Shown: piece after piece, positions 1-8,422 of the stretch
Layout: each line of letters starts with the position of its first letter
Position numbering within the stretch: the stretch's first letter is position 1
Assembly (NCBI GenBank): GCA_020848655.1
Contig: JADLHU010000056.1
Span: 1-53,496, forward strand
DNA: 53,496 bases
Direction of reading: 5' to 3'
From: Novosphingobium sp.
Lineage (GTDB): Bacteria > Pseudomonadota > Alphaproteobacteria > Sphingomonadales > Sphingomonadaceae
Notes under the pieces: model-generated
Seen by the model: the letters and a program-made list of their open reading frames with translations, nothing else
What the model was told of the DNA's origin: nothing
The model's database searches: none
Translations under genes and position numbers: made by a program

Positions 1-83
1 ATGCCGCCCAGCACTTCGGTGCTGCCGCCCGACTGGCCGGTGTAGGTCTTGCGCAAGTTCTGGAGCGAAAGGATCGTGGCCAT
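1..83 (-). CDS. nrtD: Nitrate ABC transporter ATP-binding protein, N-terminus only
   Basis: Only the first 27 codons lie in the window; the gene continues past the left edge. The peptide opens MATILSLQNLRKTYTG, a normal first beta strand of an ABC ATPase before the Walker A region, which is outside the window. It starts 14 nt after the nrtB stop, and an AAGGGA-like ribosome site sits in the gap. Its place after nrtA and nrtB on the same strand makes it the ATPase of the nitrate/nitrite importer. It would bind the cytoplasmic face of NrtB and hydrolyse ATP. The assignment rests mostly on gene order, because no catalytic motif is visible. Confidence 0.7.
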   Translation of the reverse strand, partial: MATILSLQNLRKTYTGQSGGSTEVLGG

Positions 84-97
84 GGCGCGGGTTCCCT

Positions 98-1090
98 TCA
101 GAAGGTGCGGTTGCGGCTGACGAAGGCCTGGAGCGCCATCATCACGCGATCGAGCAGGAAGCCGATCAGGCCGATCACGACGACCGCGACCATGATCCGC
201 GACAGCGACTTTTCATTGCCGTTCTGGAATTCGTCCCAGACGAACTTGCCGAGGCCGGGGTTCTGCGCGAGCATTTCCGCCGCGATCAGCACCATCCAGC
301 CCGTGCCCAGCGACAGCCGCATGCCGGTGAAGATATACGGCAGCGCCGAAGGCAGGACGAGCCGCGTCAACCGCGCGAACCAGCCCAACCGCAGCACGCG
401 GCCAACATTGATCAGATCCTTGTCGATCGACGCGGTGCCGATGGCGGTGTTGATCAGCGTCGGCCAGAGCGAACACAGCATGACCACGATGGCCGAGATC
501 ACGAAGCTCTTGGCCAGCGTCGGATCGTCGCTGGTGATCGACGCGGAAACGACCATGGTCACGATCGGCAGCCAGGCCAGCGGGCTGACCGGGCGCATGA
601 TCTGCACCAGGGGGTTGATCGCGGCGTTGAACCGCTTCGACATGCCCGCGACCAGCCCCAGCGGCACCGCGATCAGGCTGGCCAGGACAAAGCCCATCGC
701 CACCGTCTTCAGCGACGTGAATATCTGGTCCACGAACGTCGGCGGGCCGGTATAGACCTGGCCCAGGGCCTCGGCGGCACCAGCTTCGGCACGGGCGACG
801 GCATATTCATCCATCAGCCCGCCAAAGGCGTTCCACACATCGCCCGGCCCCGGCAGCGCACCCAGCGAGGTCTTCACCATCGGGGCGAGCAGCGCCCACA
901 GCAGCAGGAAGCCGACCACGCCCACCACCGGCGGCCAGGCCGCATCGAAGGCAACGCGCCCGGTCGGCAGGCGCAGCGCCTCGGGCCAGGCAAAGGCCCT
1001 GCGCGGCGCAGCGGGCGCGGCAGCGGGAAGTATGGGATCGGCTTGCGGGTCCATGGCGAACTCGTCTTTCCTGAGCGGGGCGACGTTCAT
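98..1090 (-). CDS. nrtB: Nitrate ABC transporter permease NrtB
   Basis: A 330-residue inner-membrane permease of the NrtB/CmpB/SsuC type (BPD_transp_1 fold). It has an N-terminal cytoplasmic tail, a first TM around residues 50-70 (VVGVVGFLLLWALLAP), then a permease core with several hydrophobic segments and the EAA-like loop (SALPYIFTGMRLSLGTGW) that docks the ATPase. The ATG at 1090 is preferred because AGGAG lies 8 nt upstream; an in-frame GTG at 1099 has no such site. It lies 12 nt downstream of nrtA and 14 nt upstream of nrtD, so the three are co-transcribed. It forms the channel that passes nitrate from the NrtA binding protein to the cytoplasm. Confidence 0.9.
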   Translation of the reverse strand: MNVAPLRKDEFAMDPQADPILPAAAPAAPRRAFAWPEALRLPTGRVAFDAAWPPVVGVVGFLLLWALLAPMVKTSLGALPGPGDVWNAFGGLMDEYAVARAEAGAAEALGQVYTGPPTFVDQIFTSLKTVAMGFVLASLIAVPLGLVAGMSKRFNAAINPLVQIMRPVSPLAWLPIVTMVVSASITSDDPTLAKSFVISAIVVMLCSLWPTLINTAIGTASIDKDLINVGRVLRLGWFARLTRLVLPSALPYIFTGMRLSLGTGWMVLIAAEMLAQNPGLGKFVWDEFQNGNEKSLSRIMVAVVVIGLIGFLLDRVMMALQAFVSRNRTF

Positions 1091-1102
1091 GGCATGCACT
1101 CC

Positions 1103-2548
1103 TTACTTGACGCCAGCGGGGGTGACGGTCTGGCCGTCCTTCAACCCGATGGAAAAGCTCGCGGCATAGGCGGCAGGCTTGTGCGCATCGAAGGCTACGC
1201 CATCGATCGCCTTGCGGGCATAAACGCGGAACCCGTCCGATGCGGGGAACAGCGCGGCATCGGCCTTGCCGTCGGCGACCAGCGACTTGGCGGCCGCATC
1301 GTAGAGGTCGGGCCGGTAGACCGCCTTCGCCGTATCGAGATACCACTGATCGGGCTTGGCTTCGGCGATCTGGCCCCAGCGACGCATCTGCGTGAGGAAC
1401 CAGATGGCGTCCGAATAGAACGGATAGCTGGCCTGCTGATCGAAGAAGAGGTTGAATTCGGGCGTATCGCGCGTGTCGCCTTCGCCGAAGGTGAACTTGC
1501 CCGTCATCGAGGCCATCAGCACTTTTTCATCGGCGCCGACGTATTTGGGCGATGCCAGCAGCTTCACCGCCTCGGGCCGGTTCTTGCCGCCGTCCGCGTC
1601 CAGCCAGATCGAGGCGCGAATCAGCGCGCGGATCAGGGCCTGCACCGTCTTCGGGTTCTTCTGGGCGAAAGCGTCGGTCAGGCCGAACACCTTGTCGCCC
1701 GTGGTGCCGGCGATATCGGGATCGACGATGATCGGCACGCCGATCTTCTTGGCGACGGCGGCCTGGTTCCACGGTTCGCCCACCGAATAGCCGTTGATCG
1801 TGCCCGCTTCCAGCGTGGCGGGCATCTGTGGCGGCGGGGTGACGGAAAGCTGCACGTCGGCGCCGGTCACGCCGGCGGTATCGCCCGGCAGGTAGTATCC
1901 GGGGTTCAGCCCGCCCGCCGCCAGCCAGTAGCGCAGCACGTAGTTGTGCGTGGAGACCGGGAACACCATGCCCATCTTGAAGGGCTTGCCCTGGGCCTTG
2001 AAGCTGGCGACCACCGGCTTGAGCGCGGCGGCGGACACCGGGTGCGCCACTTTGCCGTCCGGTCCCTTGGGCAGGGTGGGGGCGATCAGGTCATAGACCT
2101 GGTTCGAGATCGTCACCCCCTTGCCGTTGATGTCGAGCGAGAACGGCGCGATCAGCTTGGTCTTGGCGCCGATGCCGGCGCCTGCCGCCAGCACCTGCCC
2201 GGCCAGCATGTGTGCGCCATCCAACTGGCCGCTGCCCACGCCATCGAGCAGCACCTTCCAGTTGGCCTGCGGTTCCAGCGTGACGTTCAGCCCCTCATCG
2301 GCGAAGAAGCCCTTCTCCTTGGCGACGACGAGCGGCGCGATGTCGGTCAGCTTGATGAAGCCGAGCTTGAGGTTCGATTTCTCGATGCCCTTTTCGGCGG
2401 CGATCTTCGCCACCTCGCCGCCGCCCGGCGCGGGCGCGCTGCCCTTGCCGCAGCCCGCCAGCGCCACGCTGGCGAGCAGCGCGACGACCATTCCCCGCCG
2501 ATGCATTTTCAGAGTGCCGAACCCAAAGCTGCGAACCGTGTTCATCAT
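1103..2548 (-). CDS. nrtA: Nitrate ABC transporter substrate-binding lipoprotein NrtA
   Basis: A 481-residue periplasmic binding protein of the CmpA/NrtA family. The signal peptide ends in a lipobox (ALAGC), so it is probably lipid-anchored. The mature part opens with the family pattern [20 protein letters not shown] and carries the ligand-shell segment [13 protein letters not shown] and the later VGEPWNQAA. NasS, two genes upstream, has nearly the same segments, as expected for related nitrate binders. The longer reading frame starts at 2644, but that would translate through the leader terminator. The tandem ATGs at 2548/2545, with GGGGA 6 nt upstream, fit much better. Expression is likely governed by NasT antitermination in the leader. 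Confidence 0.9.
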   Translation of the reverse strand: MMNTVRSFGFGTLKMHRRGMVVALLASVALAGCGKGSAPAPGGGEVAKIAAEKGIEKSNLKLGFIKLTDIAPLVVAKEKGFFADEGLNVTLEPQANWKVLLDGVGSGQLDGAHMLAGQVLAAGAGIGAKTKLIAPFSLDINGKGVTISNQVYDLIAPTLPKGPDGKVAHPVSAAALKPVVASFKAQGKPFKMGMVFPVSTHNYVLRYWLAAGGLNPGYYLPGDTAGVTGADVQLSVTPPPQMPATLEAGTINGYSVGEPWNQAAVAKKIGVPIIVDPDIAGTTGDKVFGLTDAFAQKNPKTVQALIRALIRASIWLDADGGKNRPEAVKLLASPKYVGADEKVLMASMTGKFTFGEGDTRDTPEFNLFFDQQASYPFYSDAIWFLTQMRRWGQIAEAKPDQWYLDTAKAVYRPDLYDAAAKSLVADGKADAALFPASDGFRVYARKAIDGVAFDAHKPAAYAASFSIGLKDGQTVTPAGVK

Positions 2549-2575
2549 GTGTCGTCCCCACATGCGGCAAACGCG

Positions 2576-2622
2576 AAAAAGCCGCCTCGACTTGGCCCCG
2601 GAAGGGAGCCAGATCGGGCGGC
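2576..2622 (-). terminator. Leader intrinsic terminator ahead of nrtA
   Basis: Read on the minus strand, an outer GCCGCC/GGCGGC stem encloses a 7-bp inner stem (TGGCTCC/GGGGCCA, one G-U pair) with a 5-nt loop. A run of five T follows directly. It ends 27 nt before the nrtA start and lies wholly in the leader, so it would attenuate nrtA unless read through. In known nas systems NasT prevents termination at such a site when nitrate releases it from NasS. Confidence 0.75.
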
Positions 2623-2650
2623 GACGTTGCCACGCAATGTTCAAAAATCA

Positions 2651-2698
2651 GCAGTGAGGCCCACGGATCGCCCGTCCTTGGGCGGAGGCCGTCTCTGC
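2651..2698 (-). promoter_or_regulatory. Candidate ANTAR-type hexaloop hairpin in the nrtA leader
   Basis: On the minus strand a CGCCC/GGGCG stem (2669-2684) closes a six-base loop AAGGAC (2674-2679), with A at loop position 1 and G at position 4, the signature recognised by ANTAR proteins. GGCC/GGCC and GCAG/CTGC pairs can extend the structure outward, with internal bulges. It lies about 30 nt before the terminator. Known ANTAR sites are pairs of such hairpins; I could identify only one with confidence. nasT, an ANTAR gene, is two genes upstream. Confidence 0.6.
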
Positions 2699-2771
2699 TT
2701 GCCGCGACAATAAGCGATTCGCACGATCGAGGTAAAGCGATTTTTTGCGGTGCAGCAATAATTGCCGCGAC

Positions 2772-3998
2772 CTATCCCCGGTCCAGCGCCGCGAGGTAGC
2801 CGGCAAGGTCCGCCGGATCGAACACCCGCTCATCGAAAAAGCGATTGCTTTCCAGCGTCATCGTGCCCTGCTGCGTGCCCACCGAGGTCTTCTGGCTGAG
2901 GCTGCCTTCGACTTTCGAACTGGCGCCGGGCAGCGGCTCGCCCGTGCCGACCAGCGCGCTGCGATAGACATCGGGGCGGAATACCCGCGCCGCGCGCGCC
3001 GCATCGGCGGGGTCGAAGCCCGGCCCGTCCCAACGCACCATCTGGGTATAAAGCCACTCCGCCTGACTGACCCACGGGAAATTCGCCGCCTCCCGATACT
3101 GGAACATGAAATCGGGATAGGGCACCACCTCGCCGCCGCGCGCCAGCAGCAGCCGATCGGAAATGGCGCGGCGGATCAGCACCGCATCGCCATCCAGATA
3201 TTCGGGGCGGGCGAGGATCGCGGCGTTGACTTCCCAGTTGGCGGGATCGACGAAATGCCGCCCGGCCCGGCACATGGCGCGGATCAGCCGCTGCACCGAT
3301 TCGCGTTTCTTGACCATGACCGGCTCGCGCAGCGCCAGCACCTTTTCCACCCCGCGCCGCCAGATCTGCGCCGTCGCCAGCACGATCCGGCCCGCACCGC
3401 GTTCCACCGCGACACTGTTCCACGGCTCGCCCACGCAAATCGCATCGACCTCGCCCGCTTCCAGCGCATCGGCGCAGAACGGCGGCGGCACGGTGGTGAT
3501 CTCCACGTCGCGATCGGGGCGGATGCCGCAGGCGGCCAGCCAATAGCGCAGCATGTAGTTGTGGCTGGAATAGCGATGCACCACGCCGAAGCGCAGGGGG
3601 CGGCCGCGCGCCAGCGCCTCGTCCACCGCCCCGCGCAGCGCAGCGCCCACCGCCGCCGGATCGCCCAGCCGCCCCTCAAGCGGCCCATGCGGGCAGACGC
3701 GATCGGCCAGATCGGGCCGCATCGTGATCGCGTTGCCGTTCAGCCCCAGCACGAACGGCACCGACAGCGGCTGCGCCGGCCGGCCGCGCCCCAGCGTCGT
3801 GGCGATGGCCAGCGGCGCGACCAGATGCGCGGCATCGCTGTGGCCATAGAGCAAGCGGTCCAGCACCGTCGCCCAACTGACATCGCGCACCAGGCGGATC
3901 GAAATGCCCTCGTCCTCGGCAAAGCCATGTTCGCGCGCCAGGATCGGCAGGCAGGCATCGACCAGCGGCAGGAAGCCGACGACCAGTTCCGTGTCCAT
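2772..3998 (-). CDS. nasS: Nitrate-sensing regulator NasS
   Basis: A 408-residue cytoplasmic relative of NrtA/CmpA with no signal peptide: it opens MDTELVVGFLPLVDACLPIL. Binder-family segments are present (HNYMLRYWLAACG, VGEPWNSVAVE). In described NasS-NasT systems NasS sequesters NasT without nitrate and frees it when nitrate or nitrite binds. The ATG at 3998 has GGGAG 7 nt upstream and overlaps the nasT stop as TGATG. A GTG one codon earlier (4001) is possible but sits too close to the ribosome site. Translational coupling with nasT fits a stoichiometric complex. The downstream gap to nrtA is the regulated leader. Confidence 0.9.
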   Translation of the reverse strand: MDTELVVGFLPLVDACLPILAREHGFAEDEGISIRLVRDVSWATVLDRLLYGHSDAAHLVAPLAIATTLGRGRPAQPLSVPFVLGLNGNAITMRPDLADRVCPHGPLEGRLGDPAAVGAALRGAVDEALARGRPLRFGVVHRYSSHNYMLRYWLAACGIRPDRDVEITTVPPPFCADALEAGEVDAICVGEPWNSVAVERGAGRIVLATAQIWRRGVEKVLALREPVMVKKRESVQRLIRAMCRAGRHFVDPANWEVNAAILARPEYLDGDAVLIRRAISDRLLLARGGEVVPYPDFMFQYREAANFPWVSQAEWLYTQMVRWDGPGFDPADAARAARVFRPDVYRSALVGTGEPLPGASSKVEGSLSQKTSVGTQQGTMTLESNRFFDERVFDPADLAGYLAALDRG

Positions 3999-4588
3999 CA
4001 CTTCTCTCCCGTCGGTCTGGCCATCAGCTTGTGCGCGGTGACGATGGCTTCGGCGATATCGGCGATGCGCCGGCCCTGGCTCATCGCGGCGCTGCGCATT
4101 TCGGCATAGGCTTTCGGCTCGGGCAGGCCCCGGCTGTCCATGAGGATGCGCTTGGCCTTGTCGATCGTCTCGCGCTCGGCCAGTTGGCCGCGCGCTTCGG
4201 CCAGATCGGACTGCAACCGCGCGAAGGCGTTGAAGCGGCGCACCGCCAGATCGAGCAGGCCCCGGATGCGGCTGGCGGCGAGGCCATCCACGACATAGGC
4301 CGAAACCCCCGCATCGATCGACGCGGCGATCGATTCGTCGTCGCTTTCATCCACGAACATCGCGATCGGGCGGGCCAGCGCGCGGCTGACCGCGAAATAT
4401 TCCTCCAGCACGTCGCGCGATGGATTGCCAAGGTCCATCAGCACCACGTCGGGCGCGATCTCGCCGATCCGCGCCACCAGCCCGCGCCGTTCGGTGACCA
4501 CGAATATCTCGCAGTCTTCCAGCGTCGCCAGGCCTTCCTGGATCACCGATGCGCGCGCGGCGCTTTCGTCGACGATGGCTATGCGCAT
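3998..4588 (-). CDS. nasT: ANTAR antitermination regulator NasT
   Basis: A 196-residue two-domain regulator. The N-terminal half is a receiver-like domain (MRIAIVDESAARASVIQEG, with Asp in DVVLMDLGNPSRD). A coiled linker (LQSDLAEARGQLAERETIDKAK) leads into the C-terminal ANTAR RNA-binding domain (KAKRILMDSRGLPEPKAYAEM). ANTAR proteins bind paired hexaloop hairpins and stop terminator formation. I chose the ATG at 4588 because the receiver fold begins there; the frame stays open upstream to 4663 with no domain sequence. It is the first gene of the nasTS-nrtABD run and diverges from the adenylate cyclase gene across about 157 bp. Confidence 0.9.
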   Translation of the reverse strand: MRIAIVDESAARASVIQEGLATLEDCEIFVVTERRGLVARIGEIAPDVVLMDLGNPSRDVLEEYFAVSRALARPIAMFVDESDDESIAASIDAGVSAYVVDGLAASRIRGLLDLAVRRFNAFARLQSDLAEARGQLAERETIDKAKRILMDSRGLPEPKAYAEMRSAAMSQGRRIADIAEAIVTAHKLMARPTGEK

Positions 4589-4745
4589 GGGGCCTATTGT
4601 GCGGTGCGGAAGAAGCCGGGGGCAAGCGATATTCGCGGCCCGCCCCCTTGCGCCCCCATGCAATGCCCGGCGCCGACAGTCCAGACTTCCGCGAGCGGGC
4701 GTTTTGCGGCAGGCTGCGCGCCAGGGTGAACGGGGGACCGGCAGG

Positions 4746-6992
4746 ATGCAGCGCTATCGCGCCGGAAGGGGGTGCTGGACAACAACGGTGCTGCCGGGCG
4801 CCCTGGCGCTGCTCCTGGTCTTGGCGCTGCAACTGGCCGGGTTCGCGCCGCTGCTGCGCGCCGGGCAACTGGTGTTCGATGCCTGGCTGCGCGCCGAACC
4901 GCGCGCCTACGAGGAAGCCCCCGTCCGCGTCGTCGATATCGATGAAGAATCGATTCGCCGGCTTGGCCAGTGGCCCTGGCCGCGCACCCAGATCGCGCAA
5001 CTGGAACGCCGGCTGGGCGAAGCCGGCGCGTCGGCGATCGCGCTCGACATCGTGTTTTCAGAGCCCGACCGCACATCGCCGCCGCGCCTGGCCGAGGCGC
5101 TGGCGCGTGGCGGCGGCGGCGATCCGCGCGTCATCGCAACGCTGGCCGCGCTGCCCGACAACGATGCCGAGCTGGCCACCGCGATGCAGGCGCTGCCCGT
5201 GGTCAACGGCTTTTTCCTGACCAACGATCCGCCCCGCGTGCAGGCCATGCCCAAGGCCGGCTTCGCCATTTCCGGCAACCCGCCCGACGATGCGCTGCCG
5301 CGCTACCGCAATGCCATCCTGCCCATCCCCGTGCTTGACGCGGCGGCGCAGGGCAGCGGCTCGCTGACGCTGGGCGGCGACGCCGACGGGATCATCCGCA
5401 AGGCGCCGCTGCTGGCGCGGCAGGGCAGCCAGATCCTGCCATCGCTATCGCTGGAGGCGCTGCGCGTGGCGCAAGGCGCGGGATCGATCGTGATCAAGAC
5501 CAGCGACGGCAGCGGCAACCTGGCCGGCGGCGGTGCGCGCCAGGTCACCGCGATCAAGGTCGGCCAGTTCGAAGCGCCCACCACCGGCGCCGGCGAACTG
5601 TGGATGTATTACACCGCCCCGCGTGCCGAGCGCGTGGTGCCGGCGTGGAAAATCCTGTCGGGCGCGCTGACGCCCGACGAGATGGCCCGGATGTTCTCGG
5701 GGCACATCGTGTTCGTCGGCACCGGGGCGATGGGCCTGCGCGATCTGGTGTCCACCCCGGTGCGCGATCGCGAGCCGGGCGTGATGATCCACGCGCAGGC
5801 GGCGGAGCAGATCATCCTGGGCAAGTTCATGGTCCGGCCGGACTGGTCGCCGGGGCTGGAGCGCGCGCTGGTGCTGGCGCTGGGCGGGCTGCTGCTGGCG
5901 CTGCTACCGCGGCTGGGCGCGGCGCGCGGCGCGGCGCTGGGGCTGGGGCTGGCCGGAGCAAGCCTGGCCGGCAGTTGGTGGGCGTTCCACCACTGGCACT
6001 TCCTGATCGACCCGGTCGTGCCGGTGCTGGCGGTGCTGGCCGTCTACCTGGCCGAAACTGTGCTGACCTACTGGCGCGAGGAGCGTGCGCGCAGCTATAT
6101 CCACCAGGCCTTCGACCGCTATCTCTCGCCCGAACTGGTCCGCCGCATCGCCGCCGATCCGCGCCAGTTGGAACTGGGCGGCGAGGAACGGCAGATGACC
6201 GTGCTGTTCTGCGACATCCGCAGCTTCTCGCGCATTTCGGAAAGCCTGCCGCCGCGCGACATCATCCGCTTCCTGATCGGCTTCCTGACGCCGATGTGCG
6301 ATATCCTGCTGGCGCGTCGGGCCACCATCGACAAGTTCATCGGCGATGCCATCCTGGCCTTCTGGAACGCGCCGGTGGACGATCCTGACCAGTACGAGCA
6401 TGCCGCCCGCGCCGCGCTCGACATGGTGGCGCGGCTGGCCACGCTCAACACCGAAATGCCGGCACAGGCCGACCAGCCGTGGCCGGGAGACGTCCACATC
6501 GGCATCGGGCTGAACGCCGGGCCGTGCTGCGTCGGCAACATGGGGTCGGCGCAGCGCCTGTCCTATTCGCTGATCGGCGACACGGTGAACCTCGCCTCGC
6601 GAATCGAGGGGCTGACCAAGCTTTACGGCGTGACCATCGCGCTGGGGGCCACGCTGCGGCGCGAACTGACCACCTTCGCCTGCCTCGAGCTTGACCGGGC
6701 GCGCGTGGTCGGCCGCGATGCCCCCGAAGAAATCTTCGCGCTGCTGGGCGACGAAAACCTGGCCAGCGATCCCGCATTCCGCCACTTTGCCGCAGGCCAC
6801 GCCGCGATGCTGGCCGCCTATCGCACAAAGCACTGGGAAACCGCAGAACGATGGCTTGACGAAAGCGAGCCGGACGCCAAGAAACTGGGTCTGGGCAAGC
6901 TCTATGGACTCTATCGCGATCGCGTGGCGGCGTTAAGGCAGTCGCCGCCGCCGGCCGATTGGGATGGGGTCTTTACCGCGCTGGAAAAATAG
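4746..6992 (+). CDS. CHASE2-domain class III adenylate cyclase
   Basis: A 748-residue membrane cyclase. An N-terminal TM (about 15-35) precedes a periplasmic CHASE2 sensor (about 40-365, VRVVDIDEESIRRLGQWPWPR). Three hydrophobic helices follow (about 370-450), then a cytoplasmic class III cyclase domain (about 480-660). Both metal aspartates are present (VLFCDIRSFS; FIGDAILAFW), as are the ATP-type Lys (DKFIGD), the Asp of GDTVNLAS and the transition-state Arg (NLASRIE), so ATP to cAMP is expected. The start at 4746 places the TM at the N-terminus. It is the first gene of the plus-strand run and ends 41 nt before the pentaheme cytochrome, which suggests it supplies cAMP to the neighbouring cyclic-nucleotide-binding oxidoreductase. 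The stimulus sensed by CHASE2 is unknown. Confidence 0.9.
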   Translation: MQRYRAGRGCWTTTVLPGALALLLVLALQLAGFAPLLRAGQLVFDAWLRAEPRAYEEAPVRVVDIDEESIRRLGQWPWPRTQIAQLERRLGEAGASAIALDIVFSEPDRTSPPRLAEALARGGGGDPRVIATLAALPDNDAELATAMQALPVVNGFFLTNDPPRVQAMPKAGFAISGNPPDDALPRYRNAILPIPVLDAAAQGSGSLTLGGDADGIIRKAPLLARQGSQILPSLSLEALRVAQGAGSIVIKTSDGSGNLAGGGARQVTAIKVGQFEAPTTGAGELWMYYTAPRAERVVPAWKILSGALTPDEMARMFSGHIVFVGTGAMGLRDLVSTPVRDREPGVMIHAQAAEQIILGKFMVRPDWSPGLERALVLALGGLLLALLPRLGAARGAALGLGLAGASLAGSWWAFHHWHFLIDPVVPVLAVLAVYLAETVLTYWREERARSYIHQAFDRYLSPELVRRIAADPRQLELGGEERQMTVLFCDIRSFSRISESLPPRDIIRFLIGFLTPMCDILLARRATIDKFIGDAILAFWNAPVDDPDQYEHAARAALDMVARLATLNTEMPAQADQPWPGDVHIGIGLNAGPCCVGNMGSAQRLSYSLIGDTVNLASRIEGLTKLYGVTIALGATLRRELTTFACLELDRARVVGRDAPEEIFALLGDENLASDPAFRHFAAGHAAMLAAYRTKHWETAERWLDESEPDAKKLGLGKLYGLYRDRVAALRQSPPPADWDGVFTALEK

Positions 6993-7001
6993 CGCGGTAA
7001 A
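6972..7001. repeat. 11-bp perfect inverted repeat across the cyclase stop codon
   Basis: TTTACCGCGCT (6972-6982) and AGCGCGGTAAA (6991-7001) are exact reverse complements with an 8-nt loop that contains the stop codon region of the cyclase gene. No T-run follows on either strand, so it is not a standard intrinsic terminator. It could be a weak terminator, an mRNA-stabilising hairpin, or a site that lowers expression of the downstream cytochrome genes relative to the cyclase. Confidence 0.5.
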
Positions 7002-7033
7002 CGGGGGCGAAGCACCGACCGGGGGGTACATCG

Positions 7034-8422
7034 ATGGGGTTTGGGGCAGCGTTACAGGGCGGACGAAGCACGTGGGCAACCGCGCTCCGCACGGTCGTGC
7101 TGCTTGGCCTGCTGGCGCTCGCCAACGGCTTGCCCGCATCTTCCGCCGTGGCCGGCGGCCTGTACGAAGGCGTCGCCAGTTGCGCCGGCTCGACCTGCCA
7201 CGGCCGCAACGAAGGCGATGGCAAGGTGGTACGCCAGGATGAACTGCTCCACTGGCAGGAACCATCCAGTCGCGGCGGCGCGCACAGCCGCGCCTTCGCC
7301 GCGCTGGGATCGGCGCGCGGACAGCGCATCGCCGCCGCGCTCGGCCTCGGCAGCGCCACCGGCGCGCCCGCGTGCCTGGGCTGCCACGCGACGTTCGCCC
7401 CTGCCGGCCAGCGCGGGGAACGCTTCCAGCTTGCCGATGGCGTCGGCTGCGAATCATGCCACGGCGCGTCGTCCGGCTGGCTGGCCAACCACTATGCGGT
7501 GCCCGCCACGCATGCCTCGAACATCGCGCAAGGCATGATCCCGCTGGAAAACGCGCAGGCCCGCGCCTCGGTCTGCCTCGATTGCCATTTCGGCAGCAGC
7601 GGCGCGGGCCAGTTCGTCACGCACAAGATGATGGCTGCGGGCCACCCGCGCATCGCCTTCGAACTGGACCTGTTCTCCTCGCTCCAGCAGCATCATGATG
7701 AAGACGCGGACTATCTGCGCCGCAAGGGACGGACCGACAGCGTCCGGCTCTGGGCGGTCGGCCAGGCCGAAGCGGTGCGCCGCTCGCTGACGCTGTTCGC
7801 GCAGCCCGCGTTCGGATCGCAAGGGCTGTTCCCCGAATTCTACTTCTTCGATTGCCACAGTTGCCACCGCCCGATCGACGACAAGCCCGATCGCCAGCGC
7901 GCGTTCGAACCGAACCCGGCGCGGCCGATCCCCTTCGGCACCCCGCCCTACAACGACGAGAACATCATCATGCTCTCGGCCGTGGCAAAGGTGCTCGCCC
8001 CCACGCAGGCGGCGCGGTTCGATGCGGCGGCCCGCGAATTCCATGCCGCGATGGGCGCCGGGCGGCCGCAAGCGGTGGCGGCGGCGAACCGCTTGCGCGC
8101 GGCGGCCGAAGCGCTGGCCGGCGCCATGGCCGGACAAAGCTATGGCGGCGACACCGCTTTCGCCGTGGTGTCCAGCATCGCCGGGCGCACCATCACGCCG
8201 CGCTTTACCGACTATGCCGGATCGGCGCAGGCGGTCATGGCGGTGGACACGCTGCTCAACGCGCTGGTCCGGCAGGGCCGCATCACGGTGGGCGCGGCGG
8301 CGGGCATCCGCGCCAACGTCAACCGCGCCTATTCCGCCGTCTCCAGCCCGCTGACCTATGATCCGCCGGCCTTCCGCGCCGCGCTGGGCCAGGCCGCGCG
8401 TAGCATCGAGGCGCTGCGCTGA
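7034..8422 (+). CDS. Periplasmic pentaheme cytochrome c (c554-like)
   Basis: A 462-residue exported multiheme cytochrome. The N-terminus has a signal peptide (hydrophobic stretch at about 18-35, ending near ASSAVAGG). Five c-heme attachment motifs are visible: one CX4CH (CAGSTCH), then CLGCH, CESCH, CLDCH and CHSCH. Many extra His residues (HKMMAAGHPR, LQQHHDED) could be distal ligands. The CX4CH opening and spacing resemble the cytochrome c554-like multiheme family, which shuttles electrons in the periplasm. It overlaps the next gene by ATGA, so the two are translationally coupled. A role as periplasmic carrier between the inner-membrane and outer-membrane parts of the cluster is inferred. 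The exact partner and redox substrate are not shown by the sequence. Confidence 0.85.
   Translation: MGFGAALQGGRSTWATALRTVVLLGLLALANGLPASSAVAGGLYEGVASCAGSTCHGRNEGDGKVVRQDELLHWQEPSSRGGAHSRAFAALGSARGQRIAAALGLGSATGAPACLGCHATFAPAGQRGERFQLADGVGCESCHGASSGWLANHYAVPATHASNIAQGMIPLENAQARASVCLDCHFGSSGAGQFVTHKMMAAGHPRIAFELDLFSSLQQHHDEDADYLRRKGRTDSVRLWAVGQAEAVRRSLTLFAQPAFGSQGLFPEFYFFDCHSCHRPIDDKPDRQRAFEPNPARPIPFGTPPYNDENIIMLSAVAKVLAPTQAARFDAAAREFHAAMGAGRPQAVAAANRLRAAAEALAGAMAGQSYGGDTAFAVVSSIAGRTITPRFTDYAGSAQAVMAVDTLLNALVRQGRITVGAAAGIRANVNRAYSAVSSPLTYDPPAFRAALGQAARSIEALR

Noticed and set aside
2576..2650. A second ANTAR hexaloop hairpin in the nrtA leader
   Set aside because: The best candidate loop (TGGCAA) lacks A1 and G4 and its stem has only two canonical pairs plus a G-U.
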